Shown: positions 1-12,000 of the stretch, in pieces | Numbering within the stretch: the first letter of the stretch is position 1 | Layout of the letters: every line of letters begins with the position of its first letter | Assembly: GCA_028015205.1 (NCBI GenBank) | Contig: CM051514.1 | Span: 48,252,150 to 48,316,149, forward strand | Origin: Mytilisepta virgata | Taxonomy: Eukaryota > Mollusca > Bivalvia > Mytilida > Mytilidae | Length of the DNA: 64,000 bases | Direction: 5' to 3' | Translations under genes and position numbers: made by a program | The notes under the pieces: generated by a model | Told to the model about the DNA's origin: nothing | The model's input: the letters and a program-made list of their open reading frames with translations, nothing else | The model's database searches: none

Positions 1-120
1 ACGGGGGCAATAACAAAACCCAAACTTCTTCGAAGTGCAGGGATAAAAATATGTCAAAAATTCAACTGAATATTGTTAATATGCAATACCGTCTACTTTA
101 TATAATCCCTGCTGTTGGCT

Positions 121-220
121 TCGTCGGCTGCAATGTGTGCATTCCAGTAGACCTTTCCACCAAATTTATTTCGTCAGCTGCAATGTGTTGATTCCACTAG
201 ACCTCTCCACCAAATTCGCT
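121..220. repeat. 50-bp tandem duplication
   Basis: Two consecutive ~50-bp units begin at 121 and 171 (TCGTCGGCTGCAATGTGT against TCGTCAGCTGCAATGTGT) and both run into ACCAAATT. They differ at a few bases. No coding potential is seen from 1 to 2200. Confidence 0.8.
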
Positions 221-399
221 ATAAAGATATATCTCTTTATTGAACAAATAAAATATCGTGTAGTACCGGTTCTGTGAAGGCTAGCGGCTATCTTAATTTT
301 TCAGGAGGCTTTTGCTTAGTCACTGAAGGCCATACAGAAGCGACCTTAAAAGTTGAAGACCAACAGTTATAGCGCAGCTCAATTGTTTTTAAAACTAAA

Positions 400-711
400 C
401 TAGAAAACTGTACTGTCGGAATCGACAGTGATCTCCGCACCACCTGTATATTAGTTGGGCCACTTCCCTTCAGTCAAAAATATAAAACCTTATTCCCATC
501 CAAAAGAGTATGCAATCATTCTATAAAGAAAGTAAATCAATAAACCTAATGGAAAACTAGAAAACTGTACTGTCGGAATCGACAGTGATCCCCGCACCCC
601 CTGTTAGTAGTTGGGCCACTTACCTATAGTCATAAATATAAAACCATATTCCCATCCAAATATAGTATGCAATCCTTCTATAAAGAAATTAAATCAATGA
701 ACCTAATGAAA
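400..711. repeat. 157-bp tandem duplication
   Basis: The unit beginning CTAGAAAACTGTACTGTCGG at 400 recurs at 557. Both copies contain the small palindrome TGTCGGAATCGACA and end near CCTAATG(G/A)AAA. Similarity is high with scattered substitutions, so this is a fairly recent local duplication. Confidence 0.85.
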
Positions 712-724
712 ATTTAAAAAAAAA

Positions 725-1500
725 CAGTTCACATGCTTAAACTTACAATTTTTTAAATTTGGTGGGACCCCTCTGGGGCCCTCCAGTTTAAAAATCGATA
801 TTCTAAATCCTTATTGTGCAACTATATATAGTGTAGGACAATACTATATTATAAGCAAAATGCATAAATTGCAAAATGAGAAGTTTAGGTCACAAGTTTA
901 GATTGAAAATTTCAAATTTCGACCCCTGTGGGCCCCAATTTTAGAAAATTAAAATTCTAAAACCGAATTGTATATCTGCATATAGTATTTGACAATGCTG
1001 TATAGAAATAAAATGCATGGATTGAAAAACAATAGACACGTGTACATCACAAGCTTAAATTGATAGTTTTTTTTTTCAAAATTCGACCCCTTTGTGTTTC
1101 AAGTTTAGAAAATCAAAATTATAAAACCTTATTGCGCATCTGCACATGGTGCATGACAATAATAAATAGAAATAAAATGCATAAATTGAAAAATGAAAGA
1201 TGAGTTTCGGTCACAAGCTTGAATTCAAAATTTTCAAAGTTCGACCCCTGTGGTAACGTTGTTTAGAAAATCTAGACCGAGGCAGTCCCCACATGTTGTA
1301 TCCCTGTGCAACCTTTTCACGTCATATCTTTGAAAATAAAAATTCGAAACCTTATTGCGAATCTGAATACAATATGTGACAATACTGTATAGACATTAAA
1401 TGCATGAAGTTAATATTGAACGAGGAGTTACGGTCAAAAGAAAGTGTGACGGATGGACGGACAAACGGACAGAAAAGTGGGGATAAAAAGACGTAAACAT
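725..1500 (+). repeat. Array of ~160-bp dispersed repeat modules, forward
   Basis: Four to five diverged modules follow one another. CACAAG(C/T)TT starts at 891, 1048 and 1212, giving steps of 157 and 164 bp. Each module has a CGACCCCTGTGGGCC-like core, a TTATTGCGCATCTGCA-like stretch and GAAATAAAATGCAT. The array ends in a GGACGGACAAACGGACAG-like microsatellite at ~1450-1473. The same modules occur at 3765-4050, 4350-4720 (reversed), 7010-7500 and 19640-20050 (reversed). No ORF is conserved across copies. Confidence 0.8.
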
Positions 1501-1520
1501 TTTTAAAATGTCACGTTTCT

Positions 1521-2216
1521 TACATGGAGGGTAAGTCTTATGCACCGAATGACAAAATTGTTAAGTTGTGTAAATACAAATTGTTCTTAAACTAACAACC
1601 GAAAAAGGATATGTTATTTAAATAAATTTCAAATGTCAGATAAAAGAAATGTCTTAAGATTATTAAAGATGTGATCACCATGTGTGGGCATGTCCTGTTG
1701 TCTGCAGCTATTTAAGTTTGAACTTTAAAATTCACCGAAATTTGTCAGTTTTGTAAATATTAACTTTTCTTGGTACCGTTGTCATGTGACGTTCAATGGG
1801 TGTATAAAGGTTTGCTTTTATTTATAACTATTGCCATGTCTCGAGGTCTAGCATTAAGGTAAGATATCAATAACACGCTTAACACAACTTTAAAATTTTC
1901 TTTTTTATCAATTTATCTGGTTAATGAATAACTATCCATCACATAAAAATATGTAATCATTGTATCAAATAAGTTGTAACCGTGTAACTACTGGAATTAG
2001 ATTTTTCCCTTATCTGAAGCTTACTTTTAATAAATTTTTATCATAAAAAAACATAAGAGATTCGGATTGACCACTCCTATCAGTCAGCTGGTGAAATAGA
2101 TTAATTTTTATGTCCTTGTGAGTTTAAGATGAAGTTCAGCAATAAAAGAATGTGTCCTGAATATGTTTCAAAATTTTGTGTGAAGAATTTATTTACCGTG
2201 CGTTTGTTTTAATGAT
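1521..2216. other. No gene or repeat recognised
   Basis: AT-rich sequence. No ORF with recognisable content and no obvious internal repeat were seen. Confidence 0.5.
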
Positions 2217-2399
2217 ATAATAGTTACATATGCAGAGGGTATTATCAGGAAATATAGACTGCTCAAGGGATAGTAGTATTGACTGAACCACCGATAATGC
2301 CTGAGCCGCAGGCGAGGGCATTATCGGTTTTGAAGTCAATACTACTGTCCCGAGGGTTGTCTGTTTCATTATAATGCCCTCTGCATAAGTAACTATTAT
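2217..2399. mobile_element. 183-bp foldback (MITE-like) element
   Basis: An imperfect palindrome is centred near 2308 (GCCGCAGGC). The outer arms ATAATAGTTAC (2217-2227) and GTAACTATTAT (2389-2399) are perfect complements. TGCAGAGGG pairs with CCCTCTGCA, and the inner arms CCGATAATGCC and GGCATTATCGG pair perfectly. It encodes nothing. It has the shape of a non-autonomous inverted-repeat element; the target duplication is not clear. Confidence 0.8.
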
Positions 2400-2400
2400 G

Positions 2401-3000
2401 TTTATTTCATAATAGCAACTATGGGTTTTTGTGCAGACTTTCTTTCCGACAATTTTTATACATAGTCTTTTATCCACGCCCATGTTCAATGTAAACTCTG
2501 GATATTACTTAGTTAAATACTTGTCATTTTGTGCTTAATTTTTTACCGCACTCCATTATTGTTCACATTGATTGTTTCACATATTGAATAGAATTCTAAG
2601 AAAACCAATTTACACAACAGCTTCTGACAATATTGGGGAACGTCTTCGACAAGCTGACGTACTAGCTTCAGCTATATTTGTCAAAACATCTAAATCACAT
2701 TTGTGCATTATTACAGGGGGCGTAACTCTAATCCGCATGCATGATAAAGACCGGTTTTCAGGTCATTATCATGTCTGATAACGACTGATATAATTTTACT
2801 GCAGAATAAAAAATAACAAATGACCCCATTTTAACCAATGACAAAAAAAAATTAATTCTTTTATCTGATATGACATAATCATAATTAAAAATACAATGAC
2901 AGTTAACAGACTGCACAGAATATCTGCTAAATATCCCTTAACTGACATTTATTAAAATGTTACATGCGTCCTTAGTAAACCCACTGATACTTTTTGTTGC
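2401..3000. other. Upstream region of the secreted-protein gene; nothing else recognised
   Basis: AT-rich. The end reads as a splice acceptor (TTTTTGTTGCAG ending at 3002), so an untranslated exon should lie further 5'. I could not place its donor or a promoter with confidence. Confidence 0.4.
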
Positions 3001-3010
3001 AGATTTCAAG

Positions 3011-3062
3011 ATGATGGTGCCAAAGAAGGTGTACATACTTGGCATTATTTGTCTGTGTTTAG
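3011..3062 (+). CDS. Exon 1: signal peptide
   Basis: ATGATG start after the acceptor at 3002. It encodes a basic n-region (PKK) and a hydrophobic core (VYILGIICLCL). The donor GTATAG follows at 3063; the exon ends in phase 1. Confidence 0.7.
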
Positions 3063-6000
3063 GTATAGTATTCTAAAAAAAAATGTTAAATGTCAAAATT
3101 TTATTTTCTATGTCTATCTAAGGAGCAAATGTATCTGCAACTGTAAATCATAGGAACTGACAGCACACAATTTAATGTTACAAAATTGCATATATTTGTG
3201 AAAACTAAGGAGTATCTATCTCGTGCATAGCTCTGTCCGTAGATTGTTTTGGCCTTATCCCCTTTTGTTAATTTTGGTATTTTTGATGGATTTTTTGTAT
3301 TGGTTTTCAACATTTTAGGCCTTGTGCACAACTGATGAGTCGTAAAACGACTACATGCGACATCTTTTGCATCAAAATTAGTATCAAAGAATTTTATGTA
3401 TACATAAAGCCAAAGGTACCTTTTACTTAATTGCAATTAACAAACATTATTTCTTTCTTCAGTGGAAGGTTTACCAAACCATGAATACGAAAGGACTAAT
3501 GACAGTCAGTTTCAAAGGAATATCACCACTGGTAAGTTGCACATTATTAATATATTTATTTGTAAAACTACATTAAAAGATTTAACGTTGTTAATATCGA
3601 CAAAAGAATATCAATGCAACAATACAGCGAAAATAATGAGATCAAAATTGAAAGATAATTTTAAAAAAAATAGAAACGATAGAAGTTGAATCCTATTAAA
3701 TACTGCACCAATTTCACAATCAAACAGGTATGTTTTGAAATAGACCACATTTGTTTTTTAAATCAAGGAATTTAGGTCACAAGCTTTAATTCACTATGTC
3801 AAAATTCGATTCCATTTGGCCTGAAGTTTTGAAAATCCAAATTACAAAACCTTATTGCACATCAACACACATCAACTCACAGTGTATTACAATACTGTGG
3901 GGAAATGAAATGCATAAAATTGAATTATTAAATAGAAGTTTAGTTCACAGTCTTAAATTAATAATTTTCAAATTTCACCCCTTGCCGGTCCAGATTTTGA
4001 AAACCAAAATCATAAAATCCTATTGCGCATCTAAATACAATATATGAAAGTTTTTTTTTTCTCGCATTTTTCCCATCATACACGTAGCTATCCCCGCACT
4101 TCGATTGAAGGTCGGGGATATTTGCAATCGGTCTGTCTGACCATCCGTCGGTCCGTCGGTCCGTCCGTCCGTCCGTCTCTCCGTCGTTCGTCCGTCCGTC
4201 TGTCCGTCGTTAGTCCGTCCGTCTGTCCGTCGTTCGTCCGTCCGTCTGTCCGTCGTTCGTCCGTCCGTCTCTCCGTCGTTCGTTCGTCCGTCTCTCCGTC
4301 GTCCGTCTATCCGCCTGTCCGTCCGTTAGATAACCGTGTCTCCAGAACTCCTCGTTTATTTTTAACTTCATGCATTTAATTTCTATACAGTATTGTCAAA
4401 AACTGTATGTAGATGCGCAATAAGGTTTTATAATTTTGATTTACAAAAAATTGGAGAATACAGGGGTCGAATTTCGAAAACTGGAAATTTAAACTAAACT
4501 TCCATTCTCTATTCTAACTTTACTAATTTCTCATTTTATGCTTTTATTTTCTATACAATGTTGTCACATACTGTATTTTTCAATGGGGCCCACAGGGGTT
4601 GTATTTCGGGAAGAGTGAATTTAAGCTAGTGCCTTAAACTCCTCTTTCATTTTTCATTTAGATTTAGCAAATGTATTTGTACATAATATTGTTCTTTATT
4701 TTCTGTAGATTTGCAAAAAGGTTTTTAATTTTGAAAATCTATTAAGGGTTCAAATTGTGGGACCGAAAATGGTTAAATTGCTAATTTTGCCTTGTCTCTG
4801 GAAATACTTATTCATTTTTTATTTTAGTGATTCCATTTTTTTACTTATCTCAGTACTTATTTAATTTATTTATATATAAAAAAATCAGTAAATGATTCTG
4901 CTTTGCAAACAAAATTTCCAAAGTTCTTCAATCTGTACATATTCAGCCAATTAATCTTTATGAAGGGACTTGAACTGTATTCTATGTTAAACATTCATAC
5001 ATGAGTGACCTTATTTTAACATTTTCACACCTTCCAATATTTTTGTTAATCACTGTTCAGTAATGATCCCTTAAAAGTTTTTATCCCCGCGCTATCGAAG
5101 CGGCGGGGATATTGTTTTGCTGTTCGCCGTACGTACGTACGTGTGTACGTAATGTCCAGGATTATCTCAGGAACTGTAGGAGATAGAAAACTGAAACTTT
5201 GATCATTGTTATCATTGTTGATGTAGATTGTGCCGAAGGTCTCGGGATTTTGGAATTTGCCCTTAGGGCATAATTATGGGCAAAAAACGGATTTCGCGAT
5301 ATCCAGTAAATAGTGAAATCTTCTAAACTATTTGGACTAAAATGCTGAAACTGAAACCATGACTTGTATTACATATTGCAAATTCAAAAGTGGCATGAGA
5401 ATTTTTCTGAAACCTCTGGGGGTATAGCAACAAGAGAGTTAAAAAAATCCCAAAATCGATTGTCACTCCTCTTACACCCTAAGCAGTAGATACATAAAAA
5501 CTGGTGCATCACTAGCACTTAAAAAGTTGTCTGTGCCGAAGGTTTCGGAACTTTGAAATTTGCCCTTGGGCAGAAAAAATTTTCTGGAAGAGTCTCAGGC
5601 TTATTAATTTTTGAAAATTACCAATCAACCATACTATCAGTCACTAGCAGAATAATGGCTGTTAAATGGAATATTTTGATTTCAAAAAATATAATTCCAA
5701 CTTTGGTAAATTTCTTGAAAGACTCTAAGACCTTCATTTTTTGGAAATGTATCTAGCAACCATGCATATTAATAACTATTAACTTTGGTAAATTCACACT
5801 TAATTAGTAGAACATGTCTTCATAAAAACAGTTCACTACGTGTATTTACATTATCAATGTATGATATCCTAATCAATCACACTTCATTTAACATTTTTGA
5901 CTACTATCTGAACTGTCCAATTCATGACTAAAGTTATTGTCACATCTCAGTATAATTTCTTTGGTCATTTGTGTTTTGCCATTCATAGCACTAGCTGAAT

Positions 6001-9000
6001 AATTTAAAAAAGAAGAAATGGTAGTGAAACAGTGAAAAAAATGTTATTGTTCTTTTGTGAAATATTCCTTTGATTGAACTCGTAGCATTTAATTTTGTGA
6101 TCACAACAGTGGCGCGGGGATATGCAGCGTGGAAGCCGTGTTTCATTATTATTTATTATCATTATTAATGTTATTTAAAGATTTTATAAAATAATGAGAC
6201 TATTTCAATATAAGTAATCAGCAGTTAAATAATAAAATACATTCCATACAACAAATATAGTTGACCTATTACTTATAGCATTTGAGAAGAAGGCCAAACA
6301 ACAGAAACGTAACATTGACAATGAACCATGAAAATGAGGTCAAGGTCAGATGAAATCTGTCAAACAGACATGCACACCTTACAATCATACACCACATATA
6401 GTTGACCTATAACTTATAGTATCTGAGAAGAAGACCAAACAACAGAAACTTAACATTGACCAATGAACCATGAAAATCATGTCAAGGCAGATGAAACCTG
6501 CAAGACAGACATGCACACCTTACAATCATTCCATTCACCACATATAGCTGACCTATAACTTATAGTATCTGAGAAGAGGACCAAACAAAAGAAACTTAAC
6601 TTTGACCAATGAACCATGAAAATGAATGAGGTCATTGTCAGATGAAACCTGCCAGAATGACATGTACCCCTTACAATCATTCCATACACCACATATAGTT
6701 GACCTACTGCTTATATTATCTGAGAAACGGACCTAATCACGCAACTTTAACGTTGATCACTGATCCATGAAATTAAGTCGACGTCAGGTGAATCCTGTTT
6801 GACGGACATTTCAACGTTGCAAGGAACCTATATACCAAATATAGTTATACTATTACTCATTATTATTTATTATAATAAGTGAGAAATTCACATGACAAAA
6901 AACTATACATTTTTTTTCAAGCAGTCGCTGAACCATGAAAATGAGGTCAAGGACAATGGACATATGACAGACGGAAAGTTCATAACATAAGGTATCTACA
7001 CACAAGGTACGAAGTATCAACCCCTGTGGGCCCCAAGGTTTGAAATTAAAATGTATTGCTTATCTACATAAAGTGTGAGACAATACTATATTGAAATAAA
7101 ATGCAAAAAAATGAAAAACGAAAGAGGGATTAAGGTTAAATTCACAATTTTGGAAATTCGACCCCTTTGGGCATCAGTTTAAAAACATAAAAATTCTGAA
7201 ACCTTATTGCGAATCTGCATTAAGTTTTTCGACAACACTGTATAAAAATGAAATGCATAAAATGAAAACATGAAAGAGGAATTTGGGTAAAATGCATAAA
7301 GTGAAAAATGAAAGAAATTTAGTGACGAAAGTAAATTTACAATCTTCAAAATTCGACTCCTGTGGACTCCAAATAAACAAATTCAAAATTCTGAAACTGA
7401 CTGCTCAGTTACACACAGTTTATGACAATGATGTATAGAAATAAAATACATGACAATAAAATGAACTGACAGTTGAGATCACAAGACAGTGAGACAGACG
7501 TACAGACAGAGGAACATACAAGCGGAGTGGTACCAATAGGAGCTTTCTTCGAAATTGCGAGAATATTTAGAAAACTAAAACACGAGCAATGTCATGATTT
7601 TCAACAAAGACTAAATATAATCTCTGAATTTCTGTCAAGATTCTAGTATGCATCACAAGTCATGAACAACTTTAACAAACTAATTGTGTAAGCTGGAGTC
7701 GCTGAGAAGTTACTACTAAGGAAGGGAAGTTCACACTTGAAAGGATACAATCATCACGTTTGCCACAGTTTTGATTTGAATGGCCCTACAAGTCCAGTAG
7801 AAATTAAACAAATATACTATTGACAAGAAAGTTTAGCATTTCACAGCTTCAGCCACAGAGTAGTTATATTTCCCACCTAATACCAAATAACAATAACTTT
7901 ACAAAAGTCCAGAATCATTGAGCCATGCTTGTATGGGAACTTGAACATCCAGTAAATGGCTGAAAGTTTATTATTTTCATCTCTTATATCAATACCAAAT
8001 TTTGGATCCCGCCTTTTTTCAATTTTCTCCCTCAGTTAAGGATGATCGCTGGTGTAATAGGAAATAAATTTGATTTGAAATAGGTGTTTTAGTTTGAGAG
8101 AACTTATGTATAGTAAACAAATAAGCAAGAAAAAAATATAGGTTCATGTGCTCATTTTAGAGATATAAAGCCTTGAAAATTTGCAATAAATAGGTTTTCT
8201 CTGGATTTTTCATTGTCTTTGCATTGGCAACTTCAGTCTCTCAAAAATGTATGAAAAAATAAAAAGGATTTCATAAAATTTTGTCAAATGCCATTTTAAG
8301 GTATATATGATTGAATTATGAAAGAAAAAGTGGGGCTTCATGGGCAAAACATTTAATGTTTAAGAAATGGATAAAACCCGAGGATTCCGAAAATCTGACA
8401 AAAAGACCAAAACATGAGCAGCGAGCATCCTTAAAGTCTAATGTTTGTTCCATTACTGACAATGTCTCCCCTTGGTCCAATAGCGAAAGTGAAGGTGGGA
8501 TTGCCAAATGAATTGTAAAGAACTTATATCTTACAAAGTAAATATATAACCCTTTACATACAAAAATATCAATAAGTGAAGTTTTTAATAGTGAAGTAAT
8601 TTGATTAAACATGAATTGTGAGCATTTAATAATTTACAGATACAGAAGTAGAGTTACATCGACATAAAAGAGGATGGGGATCTGTTTTGTGTAAGTTATG
8701 TTTTTAAATACGAAAAGCTATATTTCTTGCGTAGCCTCATGAGCAAATAACAATGTGATGAGGCATATTAAGTACACAAGAATGTATGAATGAAACAATT
8801 TACCATGTGAACAGCAGAAAAAATTGTTCCTGTCATAGTATGCAGCATTGTATCAAGTTTCGTTCCATTCCAATGTAAACTTTAGATTTTATGTTCACAA
8901 AGTCGCATGTGGAAACGTTCATGTTTTGCTATGGGAAACCCAAAAACAGAAACACATCCCTTTGGTATTTCTTGACTTTACATATTCATATATAGAACAA

Positions 9001-12000
9001 CTAAACATGTTATGCAGCAATTCTGCCGGTGTAAATTTGGAATTTTCGCTCAGAATTCCCCCATACACAATGATGGCAAAGTCAATTTTTGGCTATGGGG
9101 AACCCCCAAAAAAATCAATATATTCAAATGACATTATCCCCTGTTTTACTGCTTCGATATATTTTTGTCGACATTCATATTGATATCATTATTTTCCTTT
9201 TCTGTTTTAGTTACAGGGCTATCTGTGTTGGTCAAGACTACGTCTCTAGGATTGACACTTGGAGCTGCTATTTCAGGTATACTAGTATACAAATTACGGT
9301 AGTCGATCAAAACTGCTGTACAGTTGAGATCAGTTCTAACCTCTCACCTATTCTGTCATCGAAGACTGTCGTTAATGGTTCTAGGGTAGAACCATCCAGA
9401 ATGGTTCTAAGGTATAACTGTCATAAATGGTTCTAGGATAGAACCGTCCAGAATGGTTCTAAGGTAGAACTGCCATAATTTGTTCTTGGGTAGAACCATC
9501 CTGAATGTATATAGGGTAGAACTGTTGTAGAACTGTCATAAATTATTTTAGGGTAGAGCCGTCTAACATGGTTTTATGGTAGAATTGTCATAAACGGTTC
9601 TAGGGTAGAACAGTCTAGAATGGTTATAGGTCATAATTACCTTAACAATTTACAATTACTTCTAGAAAAACTACGCTTGAAGCCGTTGGTGCATGTGGAA
9701 AAGGTGAATTTTAAGATTTAGAAATAAGTAAATTTTAAAATTTGTGATAATTTGATGTATTAGATTTATAAAATACCCTAAATTCCTGATTATGGAGGTG
9801 ACATATTTTTTTTTCAATTTTAGACTCTATACGAGTTATTATATTATCTCAAAAAGATAGGTTTTAATAAATCACAATAAATTGAATATTTTAATTCTTC
9901 AGATTTAAATGTTTTAAATTAGTAAAAACTTTAAATAAGCTAAATTTATAAGATATCGTAAATTTCTGTCTTTATCGGTAAGAGTTACGGTATCAAATAG
10001 CTAGTTTTCAAATACCAGAACTAAATAATTACCAAAATCGTAAATGGTTCTGAGGTAGAACCGTACAGAATGGTTCTAGGGTAGGAATGTCATAAATGAT
10101 TCTAGCGTAGAACCGTCCAGAATGGTCATAAATGATTCTAGGGTAGAATTGTCATACAGGATTCTAGGTTATACCTGTCCAGAGCGGTTCTATGTCAGAC
10201 ACACCCTGGCATTTTGTTCTAAAAGTATAAATAAGTGGAATCAACACTACACCCAATCATCAAATAATATTAAGAAATTAAGAAATTAAAAAATAGGTGA
10301 TATATATATATTCAAGTGACGAAAATTTAACACGAAGAGATAAAATAAAAATAAATAAATAAATAATTAACATAAAGAATTAACGAAAGAGTTATAAACA
10401 GTGCATTCTCGCAATTACAGAAAGCAAGCAAAGGAACAAAATAAGAAATTTGAAGGTTTAATGCCTCTGCATGGTGGACCCTAGGTCCCCGAGGGTATTC
10501 GCCGACCCAGACCTCAGACTTGTCTGACATGATTATTCATTGATTTGTTAAAGAAATTACCAGTATTTTGCAAAATTCAAAAATAATAGAATTACTAAGG
10601 GTTCGTTTCTTGTATTGCACATGGTAGGTCTCCTTAGCTGAAATTTGGCTTCCTATTTCGGTATTTTTGGTTATGAGTACTTCTTGTTTTAAAATAAGTT
10701 TGGTTTTTGGTCTCCCAAATGTTTCGGTTTTAATGCTGCCGATGAGAGGTGACTCCTTGAAATGCGTCGTATACAGCATAGTATAAATTTACTATATCTA
10801 ATATTAGTATCTTTGGATTCTTATTTTCCAACTATCTCGACTGTCGAAATACGATAATCAACTGCTCGCAAAGTAATAAACTGAATATACCTGTAATTCA
10901 TGTTGGTCTAAAATATAAAACATACTTAGCAATGATATGGATGTGTAGAAGAAAATACATGTGTAACCATTTGAAACCAAAGTAAAATAGCCAATTTATC
11001 TAATCCGATTACTCAGAATTTGTAAAACGTCACCGATGTCCGAGCAAAAAGTTCATGAGCCAAGGTTTTCACGAAGAACGTCTCGTCCTTTTTCTTAAGA
11101 AATTCATCGGAAGATACAAGGATATTATAGACAAATATTCAGTTTCGGTTTCACAAATCATACAGGATGGCCTTGAGTTAAAGATTATGGTATCTTTATG
11201 ATTACTTGATTTTCCCGACTTGTGAATTTTTTATTTATTTATTGCTCCCCTCGTGGTTTGTCAATACGGAACTATGAACGACTGTCATACAAGTGGGAGG
11301 TTTGGCTAGCCGTAAAACTCGATTTAACCCACCATTTTCTTCAGAAAATGCCTCTACAAAGTCAGGAATATGACAGTTGTTTTCCATTTGTTCCGCTGGT
11401 TGATATGGTTGAGCTTCTTTTCGGTGTTTGTCGGTATTTGTCGGTGTTTGTGGACTTTCTCCCATTGAATGCACCTTGGAGTACAGTACATTTGTTATGA
11501 CCTTTATTTATTGAATATATTGCTAATGTGAAATATAAGCCAAACCATAGTTGATTAGATTACGTTGATCTCTCCATAATTCTTAGGATATGTTTTTCAT
11601 TTATTGTTGTCTATGAATTAATAATTCAGTAATTCGGGCAATCAGAGCGTTACGTTTAACACACCTCTATCTAGTATTGTTTACATACTTGTATCACTAA
11701 TGATGTTTTCATTACTACCTCCGGTACTCAAACAGTTGTTGCATATTCCTACAAATAATTGAATGAAAACGATGTGCGTCCCAGGAATGATGGAGAGAAA
11801 CGTTGGGCATTCAACCATGGTTTTTCGACGATGCAAACCAGTCGCCTTCGATTATTTGTAGGTCTGGAACTTTATGATGAAAAGATTAATTCATCGTCTT
11901 TTCTACATTTGTTTGGATAGGCCCATTGATTCAAATCTTAGTTTTTATTACATGGTATTATCAGTTGAATTGATTGATTTATTGATTGTTGCTTAACGTC

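Noticed and set aside
4044..4379. 111-codon frame rich in RPSVRSSV repeats
   Set aside because: It is the translation of the TCCG microsatellite; no start context, splice sites or complexity.
8311..8511. 66-codon frame in intron 2 as an extra exon
   Set aside because: Exon 2 joins exon 3 in phase without it, and I see no matching acceptor and donor.
10327..10779. Minus-strand frames as a decayed gene
   Set aside because: No catalytic motif or family signature I can support; left as unassigned sequence.
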